Assembly (NCBI GenBank): GCA_946413945.1
Contig: CAMKMR010000038.1
Location: 1-10,562 of the forward strand
From: an uncultured Lachnospiraceae bacterium
Lineage (GTDB): Bacteria; Bacillota; Clostridia; Lachnospirales; Lachnospiraceae
Direction: 5' to 3'
Length of the DNA stretch: 10,562 nt
The position numbers and the translations under genes are program-made. Below, one piece after another: positions 5,434-10,562 of this stretch (its first letter is position 1; each line of letters begins with the position of its first letter). The notes below the pieces were generated by a model, which did no database searches, was not told the origin of the DNA, and worked only from the letters and a program-made list of their open reading frames with translations.

Positions 5434-6312
5434 ATGTCACAAGCTATGATAGAAGTTAAAAACCTCCATAAGAATTTTGGAGGCAAGGAAGTATTAAAAG
5501 GAATTGATGAGCATGTAGATAAGGGAGAAGTTGTAGTAGTTATCGGACCATCAGGATCTGGTAAGTCTACATTCCTTAGATGCCTTAATCTTCTTGAAAT
5601 CCCAGATGAGGGAGAAATATATATAGATGGAAAGCATATCAATAAATGGGTCCGACCTGATGATGATATGGCTTCTAAAGAAGCTAAGAAAGTTTATAAA
5701 AAAGAGAAAAAAGAATATCTCAAAGAAAGAAAAAAAGAATTAAAGGGTCTTTCAAAGGAAGAAAAGCAGAAAAAAGAACTTTCTTTTAGAGAGGAAGAGG
5801 ATGTGAATCTTGTAAGACAGAAGATGGGCATGGTTTTCCAGCAATTCAATCTTTTTCCTCATAAGACGATAATTGAAAATGTTATTATGGCGCCAGTTAC
5901 ACTCAAGAAAATGACTGTTGAGGAAGCAACAAAGAAGGGGCTTGAATTACTGGATAAGGTTGGCCTTAAGGATAGAGCAAATGATTATCCAGCACAGCTT
6001 TCAGGCGGACAAAAACAGCGTGTAGCTATTGCAAGAGCCCTGGAAATGGATCCGGAGATCATGCTTTTTGATGAGCCTACATCGGCTCTTGATCCGGAAA
6101 TGGTTGGAGAAGTTCTTGATGTTATGAAGGACCTTGCAGATCAGGGGATGACCATGGTTGTAGTTACTCATGAAATGGGTTTCGCCAGAGAAGTTGGAAC
6201 AAGACTTTTATTTATAGATGAAGGCGTTGTAGCTGAATCAGGGGATCCAAAGAAAGTATTTGCGGATCCACAGAATGAAAGAACTAAGAGATTTTTCAGC
6301 AAGGTTCTATAA
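5434..6312 (+). CDS. Polar amino acid ABC transporter ATP-binding protein with charged insertion
   Basis: The energy-coupling subunit of the GlnQ/HisP type. Visible motifs are Walker A GPSGSGKST (38-46), the Q-loop in VFQQFNLFPH (134-143), signature LSGGQKQR (189-196), Walker B MLFDEP (210-215), D-loop SALD (217-220) and the switch His246 in VVTHEMGFAREVG. All are intact, so it should hydrolyse ATP. The length of 292 residues is about 50 more than usual, and the surplus is one block, residues about 73-122, between IDGKHINKW and VNLVRQKMG. This block is almost all Lys, Glu and Arg and looks helical. The ATG has a strong aggagg site (5419-5424) that overlaps the end of the permease gene, giving tight coupling. 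The binding-protein gene follows after a structured 139-nt gap. Confidence 0.95.
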   Translation: MSQAMIEVKNLHKNFGGKEVLKGIDEHVDKGEVVVVIGPSGSGKSTFLRCLNLLEIPDEGEIYIDGKHINKWVRPDDDMASKEAKKVYKKEKKEYLKERKKELKGLSKEEKQKKELSFREEEDVNLVRQKMGMVFQQFNLFPHKTIIENVIMAPVTLKKMTVEEATKKGLELLDKVGLKDRANDYPAQLSGGQKQRVAIARALEMDPEIMLFDEPTSALDPEMVGEVLDVMKDLADQGMTMVVVTHEMGFAREVGTRLLFIDEGVVAESGDPKKVFADPQNERTKRFFSKVL

Positions 6313-6319
6313 ACTAAGC

Positions 6320-6436
6320 AGCTATTACAGAATTCGGTAAAGCAAAGAGACTAGTAATCTAGCTTCTATAAACTCAGTAATGTGTTATAGCCAGATTACA
6401 ACTAAGTAGGATATTTTATAGGAGAGTATGCTCTCC
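6320..6436 (+). promoter_or_regulatory. Structured spacer between ATPase and binding-protein genes
   Basis: The gap holds two hairpins. One pairs 6354-6371 with 6385-6399 (GTAATCT/AGATTAC, then GC/GC after one mismatch, a 3-nt bulge and TATAA/TTATA) around a 13-nt loop. The other is GGAGAG-TATG-CTCTCC (6421-6436), ending 2 nt before the binding-protein Shine-Dalgarno. The left arm of the first could instead pair with AGCTATTAC at 6320-6328. Such spacers can protect or process mRNA so that the binding protein is made in excess of the membrane subunits; this role is inferred. Confidence 0.4.
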
Positions 6437-6451
6437 GGAAAGGAATATATT

Positions 6452-7255
6452 ATGAAGAAAATAAAAAAGATTGCAGCAACTATCGGACTTTTAGCTTTAG
6501 CAACATTATCACTCACAGCCTGTGGAAAGAAAAAATCTGCAGATAAGTGGGTTGTTGGTACAAATGCAGAGTTCCCACCATTCGAATATGTTTCAACATC
6601 TCAGGGTGTTATCGATAAATTTGCAGGAATTGATATTGAGATAATAAAGAAAATCGCAGAAGAAAATGGTAAGACAGTTGAGATCAATAATATGGAGTTT
6701 GACTCACTTACAGTTGCTCTTGCCAATGGACAGATAAATATAGCTATTGCTGGAATGACTATCACTGAGGAAAGAAAGCAGGCTGTTGATTTTTCCGATC
6801 CATATTATGTAGCAAAGCAGGTAATGATCGTAAGAGAAGATACAACTGATGTTAAAAAAGCAACAGATATGGCCGGCAAGAAGATTGCAGTAGTTATGGG
6901 CTATACAGGACAGACAGAAGTTGAGAATCTTGGTTATAAGGAAAACATGGTTACATTTAAAAAGGGTACTGAAGCAATTCAGGAGCTTCTTAATAAGAAA
7001 TGTGACGTTGTAGTTATCGATTCAGCAACAGCAAGTAAGTATGTTAAGGATAATCCGGGACTTGTTATTGTAGAAGATGATGATACATTTACTTCAGAGT
7101 CATATGGTATAGCTGTTAAGAAGGGCGATACAGAAACTCTTAACATGATCAATGCAGCTATTAAGAAGATGAAGGAAGATGGAACAATAGATGAAATCTC
7201 AGCAAAGTACGCTGAGGGAGCTGATGAAAATGCATCTAGCTCAGACGCTGAGTAG
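6452..7255 (+). CDS. Polar amino acid ABC transporter substrate-binding lipoprotein
   Basis: A family 3 solute-binding protein of 267 residues that captures an amino acid outside the membrane for the permease and ATPase encoded just upstream. The N terminus MKKIKKIAATIG, a hydrophobic core and the lipobox LTAC place the lipid-anchored Cys at residue 24. The mature protein opens with WVVGTNAEFPPFEY, then FAGIDIEIIKKIAEE, and shows AIAGMTITEERKQAVDFSDPYY, where the Arg of TEER is the usual ligand of the substrate carboxylate. GKKIAVVMGYTGQTE, CDVVVIDSATA and ESYGIAVKKGD follow. It ends in a low-complexity acidic and Ser tail. I chose the ATG at 6452 over the one at 6428 because AAAGGAA (6439-6444) is well placed for it and the signal peptide begins there. 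A terminator follows at 7351. Confidence 0.94.
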   Translation: MKKIKKIAATIGLLALATLSLTACGKKKSADKWVVGTNAEFPPFEYVSTSQGVIDKFAGIDIEIIKKIAEENGKTVEINNMEFDSLTVALANGQINIAIAGMTITEERKQAVDFSDPYYVAKQVMIVREDTTDVKKATDMAGKKIAVVMGYTGQTEVENLGYKENMVTFKKGTEAIQELLNKKCDVVVIDSATASKYVKDNPGLVIVEDDDTFTSESYGIAVKKGDTETLNMINAAIKKMKEDGTIDEISAKYAEGADENASSSDAE

Positions 7256-7350
7256 ACTTTGAATCTGGAAAAAAGATCATACAAAGAGCAAAAGTGATAT
7301 GCTTAGTAGAAAAAAATGACTATTTTTTTTTCATTGAAAAAATGTATAAT

Positions 7351-7386
7351 AATGTAGGCGCAGCCAATGTGCCTACATTTTTATTT
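7351..7386 (+). terminator. Intrinsic terminator of the ABC operon
   Basis: AATGTAGGC (7351-7359) and GCCTACATT (7371-7379) form a perfect 9-bp stem with an 11-nt loop, followed by a T-rich tail (TTTTTATTTT). It lies 95 nt after the binding-protein stop codon. A weaker A7...T9 pairing at 7310-7331 lies just upstream. Confidence 0.85.
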
Positions 7387-7440
7387 TATGATTAACTTTA
7401 ATAATCGTTTTTTTAAATCTAATGTTAAAAGAGTTGTTGG

Positions 7441-7462
7441 CTACGTGATTTTTATCACGTAG
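7441..7462. promoter_or_regulatory. Perfect palindrome before the dehydrogenase gene, CRP/FNR-like
   Basis: CTACGTGAT (7441-7449), TTTT, ATCACGTAG (7454-7462) is a perfect 9-bp inverted repeat ending 13 nt before the Shine-Dalgarno of the dehydrogenase gene. The core GTGAT-N4-ATCAC has the symmetry and bases of CRP/FNR-family operators. There is no U tract, so it is not a terminator. It could also act as an RNA hairpin in the leader. Confidence 0.45.
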
Positions 7463-7488
7463 GGAAAGATTAAAATGAGGAATATTAT

Positions 7489-8265
7489 ATGGGAAAATAT
7501 GCAGTCGTAACAGGTGCTAGCAGTGGTATTGGACTTGAGATGACAAAGATCCTTGCAGCTATGGGTTATAACCTATTTATCGTTGCAAGAAGAAAAGACA
7601 GACTTGATAAGATAGCTGAAAAAATAGAAGCACACTACAATGTAAAGTGTGAGACCATGAAAGCAGATCTTTCTAAGATTTCCGGATGTGATGAATTGTA
7701 TGACAGGATCAAAGATCTTTCTGTGGAGATATTTATCAATAATGCAGGATTTGGCAAGTGCGGATCATTTTTAAAGACTGAGCTTTCAGTGGAAATGGAT
7801 ATGCTGGATCTTAACTGCAGAGCTATGCATTATCTGTTTAAGAAGATGACCCGTAAACTGTATAATGAAAAAGAAGCTTATATAATGAATGTTGGCTCAT
7901 CAGCAGGTCTCCTTCCGGGAGGTCCATATATGGCAACTTATTATGCATCAAAGGCTTATGTTACAAGTCTTACTCAGGCTGTAAATAGTGAGCTTAAAGA
8001 TATTAATTCAGGACTTAAGGTTTCATGTCTCTGTCCTGGACCTGTGCAGACAGAATTTAATGAAGTGGCAGATGTGGAATTTGCCCTTCCTGGTATTTCT
8101 GCAAGAGACTGTGCACTTATCGCTCTTACAGAAATGTTTAAAGGAAAATGTGTCATAGTTCCAAAGCTATATATGAAGGCTGCTGTAATAGGCGGAAGAC
8201 TTCTTCCTAGAAAATTGCTGGTGGATATGACAGGAAGACAGCAAAAGAAAAAATTGAACAGATAA
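7489..8265 (+). CDS. Short-chain dehydrogenase/reductase (SDR), classical type
   Basis: A 258-residue NAD(P)-dependent oxidoreductase with a Rossmann fold. The cofactor motif TGASSGIG is at 8-15, and ARRKDRL at 33-39 has the basic residues after the second strand that usually favour NADP(H). Asp60 lies in KADLS, the structural NNAG is at 84-87, and the active site is Ser137 or Ser138 in NVGSSAG with Tyr151 and Lys155 in YYASK. CPGPVQTEF follows as the substrate-side loop. The C-terminal part (VVPKLYMKAAVIGGRLLPRKL) resembles the uncharacterised SDR group that includes DltE/YqjQ-like proteins. The substrate is unknown. The ATG has a tgagga site (7476-7481) 7 nt upstream. The antiporter gene begins 59 nt later without a clear terminator between them, so the two may be cotranscribed. 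Confidence 0.92.
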   Translation: MGKYAVVTGASSGIGLEMTKILAAMGYNLFIVARRKDRLDKIAEKIEAHYNVKCETMKADLSKISGCDELYDRIKDLSVEIFINNAGFGKCGSFLKTELSVEMDMLDLNCRAMHYLFKKMTRKLYNEKEAYIMNVGSSAGLLPGGPYMATYYASKAYVTSLTQAVNSELKDINSGLKVSCLCPGPVQTEFNEVADVEFALPGISARDCALIALTEMFKGKCVIVPKLYMKAAVIGGRLLPRKLLVDMTGRQQKKKLNR

Positions 8266-8324
8266 TTACAGAGTTATAGGCTTTAAAAGTTAAAAAAATT
8301 GTATGAAAAAATGTGGAGGGAAAA

Positions 8325-9992
8325 ATGAATAAAAAGAACGTTATAAGCACAGTGCTTTTAATACTTATAGCACTGATCATTTATACGCTAAAAAATCCGA
8401 TAGATGTGGCTAATCTGCCAGAGACTTATCAGAGTAGATTCTATGCTACATTTATATCTCTTATACCACCTGTTGTGGCAATAGCTTTAGCCCTTATTAC
8501 AAAAGAAGTTTATTCTTCTCTTTTTGTAGGTATTGCAGCAGGTGCAATCCTTTATTCTAACGGAAATGTGGAGCTTGCCCTTAATACTGTTCTTTTTAAT
8601 GACAGTGAAAATGGCGGCGGAATGCTTACAAAGATTGCAGGAAATGCAGGGATACTGGTGTTCCTGGTGCTTCTTGGGATCTTAGTTGCTCTTATGAATA
8701 AAACCGGGGGATCTGCTGCATTTGGCAGGTGGGCTGTTAAACATATTAAAACAAGAACTGGAGCTCAGTTATCAACTATGCTTCTTGGAATTCTTATTTT
8801 TGTAGATGACTATTTTAACTGTCTTACAGTTGGTTCAGTTATGAAGCCGGTTACAGATACTCATAAGGTTTCAAGAGCAAAACTGGCATATATAATTGAC
8901 GCCACTGCGGCACCAATATGTATTATAGCTCCTATTTCTTCATGGGCTGCAGCTGTTACATCTTCAGTGCCTGAGGAGGCGGGAATTAACGGTTTTCAGG
9001 CATTTATTCAGACGATACCATATAATTATTATGCACTGCTTACTCTTGTAATGATGATTTATGTAATAGTAAGAAGATTAGACTATGGTAAAATGAGACT
9101 TCACGAGTTAAATGCCATAAATGGTGACCTTTTTACCACAGGAAAACATGATGAAAAGAAAGAGGAAGAATTTGTTAATCCTAAGGGTAAGGTGGCAGAT
9201 CTTTTAGCTCCAGTTATTGTTCTTATAATTGCATGTATTTTCTCTATGGTTTACACAGGCGGTTTCTTTGATGGAGTTGATTTTATAACTGCTTTTGCTG
9301 ATGCGGATGCCTCAGTTGGACTTGCTATGGGAGGCTTTATAGCTGTAATATTTGCCTTCTTTTACTATATGTATAGGGATATTATTACATTTGGAGATTT
9401 CATGTCATGTTTGGTGGACGGATTTAAAGCCATGGTTTCTCCAATACTTATTCTTACATTTGCCTGGACACTTTCAGGAATGACTAATCTCCTGGGAGCA
9501 AAGGTTTTTGTGGCAAATCTGGTTTCTGGATCAGCTGCTGGAATGCAATCACTTCTTCCTGCGATAATTTTCCTTGTTGCAGTGGGACTTTCATTTTCTA
9601 CAGGAACATCCTGGGGAACATTTGGAATACTTATTCCTATAGTACTTGGGGTTTTCCCAACAGGAACAATGATGATAGTATCAATTTCTGCCTGCCTTGC
9701 GGGAGCTGTATGTGGTGACCATTGTTCACCTATTTCAGACACAACTATTATGGCTTCTGCCGGTGGTGAATGTAATCATATAAATCATGTAGCAACTCAG
9801 TTGCCATATGCTCTTACTGTAGCTGGAGTTGCATTTGTGGCTTATATAATAACAGGTTATGTTAAGAATGTTTATATTTGCCTTCCTATTGCTGTGGTTC
9901 TTATGATAGGAACACTTTTTGTAATCGAAAAAATAACAGGAAGAGAACCTGTAGAAGAAGTTGAAGCAGTAAAAGAAGTTGAAGCAAATTAA
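8325..9992 (+). CDS. Na+/H+ antiporter NhaC family protein
   Basis: A 555-residue membrane protein of the NhaC family (ion transporter superfamily), which exchanges sodium for protons or, in some members, organic acids. Hydrophobic stretches run over the whole length, with about eleven or twelve helices judged by eye. Family landmarks are FVDDYFNCLTVGSVMKPVTD with the paired Asp161-162, the half-helix DATAAPICIIAPISSWAAAV, SFSTGTSWGTFGILIPI from 423, and CGDHCSPISDTTIMAS (463-478) followed by HVATQLPYAL. The two related Ser/Thr/Gly-rich segments suit the inverted-repeat fold of this superfamily. A cytoplasmic charged loop (HDEKKEEEF) separates the halves, and the tail ends in acidic repeats (VEEVEAVKEVEA). 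The start at 8325 is preferred to GTG 8313 because ggaggg (8315-8320) lies inside the longer version, although 4 nt is a short spacing. Confidence 0.9.
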   Translation: MNKKNVISTVLLILIALIIYTLKNPIDVANLPETYQSRFYATFISLIPPVVAIALALITKEVYSSLFVGIAAGAILYSNGNVELALNTVLFNDSENGGGMLTKIAGNAGILVFLVLLGILVALMNKTGGSAAFGRWAVKHIKTRTGAQLSTMLLGILIFVDDYFNCLTVGSVMKPVTDTHKVSRAKLAYIIDATAAPICIIAPISSWAAAVTSSVPEEAGINGFQAFIQTIPYNYYALLTLVMMIYVIVRRLDYGKMRLHELNAINGDLFTTGKHDEKKEEEFVNPKGKVADLLAPVIVLIIACIFSMVYTGGFFDGVDFITAFADADASVGLAMGGFIAVIFAFFYYMYRDIITFGDFMSCLVDGFKAMVSPILILTFAWTLSGMTNLLGAKVFVANLVSGSAAGMQSLLPAIIFLVAVGLSFSTGTSWGTFGILIPIVLGVFPTGTMMIVSISACLAGAVCGDHCSPISDTTIMASAGGECNHINHVATQLPYALTVAGVAFVAYIITGYVKNVYICLPIAVVLMIGTLFVIEKITGREPVEEVEAVKEVEAN

Positions 9993-10025
9993 GATATTTA
10001 TTTTGAATTTTTAAAGGATTTAGAT

Positions 10026-10054
10026 AAGTAAGAGATTTACTATTTACTTTTTTT
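10026..10054 (+). terminator. Weak candidate terminator after the antiporter gene
   Basis: AAGTAA (10026-10031) pairs with TTACTT (10044-10049) around a 12-nt loop, followed by T7 overall (10048-10054). The stem is only 6 bp and AT-rich. It is the only terminator-like structure between the antiporter gene and the T-box leader. Confidence 0.35.
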
Positions 10055-10099
10055 ACTATAACGCTTATACTTGTTTTTACAATTTTAAATTCTAAATCG

Positions 10100-10334
10100 T
10101 TGATGAGAAGAGTAGGTTGGGTGATTCATTAAAGAGAAGAAGTGTCACTGGGCTGAGAGCACTTCATGATAACCTTTCACGAAAACTACCTCGGAGAGAC
10201 CTGCTAAAAACAGGTACGTTTAAGATCACGTTACGATCTAATTGAGAGGATACATTTTTATGTATCAATCAGGGTGGAACCGCGTATATAACGTCCCTGG
10301 TGTCTAAAGAGACGCCAGGGATTTTCTTTTTTTT
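10100..10334 (+). ncRNA. T-box leader (riboswitch) of thrS
   Basis: The transcript reads the charging state of its cognate tRNA and terminates when the tRNA is aminoacylated. Stem I starts near TGATGAGAAGAGTAGG, with the AGTA of the specifier loop at 10111-10114. Its upper part pairs 10139-10144 with 10160-10165, and the 3' strand carries the specifier in GAAAACTACC (10181-10190). Small hairpins follow at 10199-10215 (ACCTG/CAGGT) and 10223-10239. Stem III is the 7-bp GATACAT-TTTT-ATGTATC (10249-10266). The T-box sequence AGGGTGGAACCGCG is at 10271-10284; its TGGA bulge would pair with a tRNA ending UCCA. Downstream CCCT can pair with the AGGG to form the antiterminator. In the specifier strand ACT and ACC are both threonine codons, in agreement with thrS downstream. 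Confidence 0.95.
10294..10334 (+). terminator. T-box regulated intrinsic terminator
   Basis: TCCCTGGTGTCT (10294-10305) pairs with AGACGCCAGGGA (10310-10321) over 12 bp with one G-U pair and an AAAG loop, followed by TTTTCTTTTTTTT. The 5' arm competes with the antiterminator formed with the T-box sequence. Confidence 0.93.
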
Positions 10335-10406
10335 AGTATACATGTGGGAGGATACCTGATAAGTCTCTGGACAAAGATGTAATTAATATATAGGAGGAAC
10401 AAATAA

Positions 10407-10562
10407 ATGGCTAAAGAAGAAAAGGAATTTTATCTTAGCGTTTATCGTCATTCAATGGCTCATGTTATGGCTAAGGCTGTAATGGAGATTTTTGGAAAAG
10501 AGAACGTTCAGATAGCGATCGGACCACAGATCGATGATGGAGCATATTATGATTTTATGCTT
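10407..10562 (+). CDS. thrS: Threonyl-tRNA synthetase, N-terminal part (partial)
   Basis: The first 52 codons of a class II synthetase that charges tRNA-Thr; the gene runs off the window. The segment YRHSMAHVMAKAV carries the HxxxH (His15, His19) of the N2 editing domain, followed by VQIAIGPQIDDGAYYDF, which matches the IGPxIxxGFYYDF motif of ThrRS. In most bacterial ThrRS these motifs come after a TGS domain of about 60 residues, so this protein appears to begin directly at the editing domain. The start is well supported by aggagg (10392-10397) 9 nt before the ATG, and in-frame sequence upstream belongs to the T-box leader. The T-box with threonine codons in its specifier region confirms the identification and gives control by uncharged tRNA-Thr. 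Confidence 0.93.
   Translation, partial: MAKEEKEFYLSVYRHSMAHVMAKAVMEIFGKENVQIAIGPQIDDGAYYDFML

Noticed and set aside
6428..6451. ATG at 6428 as the start of the binding protein, adding eight residues
   Set aside because: The residues before MKKIKK do not fit a signal peptide, the ATG lies in a hairpin loop, and AAAGGAA at 6439-6444 is correctly spaced for 6452.
7345..7350. TATAAT before the ABC operon terminator as a promoter for the dehydrogenase gene
   Set aside because: It has no -35 at a workable distance, and transcription from it would run at once into the terminator at 7351-7386.
9365..9742. Long minus-strand open frame of 125 codons inside the antiporter gene
   Set aside because: It lies wholly within a clearly coding plus-strand gene, has no Shine-Dalgarno or recognisable domain, and is a shadow of the Ser/Thr/Gly-rich antiporter sequence. 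The same applies to the other antisense frames under the regulator, truA, ABC and SDR genes.
1..10562. CRISPR arrays, transposases, integrases, phage genes, or toxin-antitoxin and defence genes
   Set aside because: No regularly spaced repeats, no recognisable recombinase or transposase motifs, and all clear genes have ordinary metabolic, transport or RNA-related families.

Overview
The window looks like chromosomal DNA from an AT-rich, low-GC Firmicute, most likely a rumen or gut Lachnospiraceae (Butyrivibrio or Pseudobutyrivibrio-like). This placement is an inference from protein style: a DUF6062-type protein, a VanZ-truA pair, purine-rich Shine-Dalgarno sites, a T-box in front of a threonyl-tRNA synthetase that appears to lack the TGS domain, and diderm-free lipoprotein signals. 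No mobile element, CRISPR array, rRNA or tRNA gene was seen.

Layout. 1-1360: the 3' end of a GH13 (amylosucrase-like) enzyme, then a LacI-family regulator closed by a strong terminator; this is the tail of a sugar-utilisation locus. 1394-2290: an unrecognised acidic lipoprotein gene with a suspicious start region, followed by a 25-bp-stem hairpin between convergent genes. 2315-3037 (minus strand): a DUF6062-type protein with two CxxC/CxxH pairs. 3103-4424: a VanZ-family membrane protein overlapping a divergent truA by 4 nt, ending in a U-tract terminator that overlaps a possible 42-codon basic ORF.

4600-7386: a polar amino acid ABC importer in the order permease, ATPase, substrate-binding lipoprotein. 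It has a candidate promoter, a hairpin in its leader, two more hairpins between the ATPase and binding-protein genes, and a terminator. The ATPase carries a roughly 50-residue Lys/Glu-rich insertion. 7441-9992: a classical short-chain dehydrogenase preceded by a CRP/FNR-like perfect palindrome, then an NhaC-family sodium/proton antiporter. 10100-10562: a complete T-box leader with intrinsic terminator controlling thrS, of which only the first 52 codons are in the window.

Most of this is ordinary housekeeping and transport. I did not find a convincing new multi-gene system. The observations most worth a check are the charged insertion in the ABC ATPase, the apparent +1 A shift at the lipoprotein start, the insertion and VSA motif in TruA, the palindrome before the dehydrogenase, and the alternative RNA structures inside the ABC operon.
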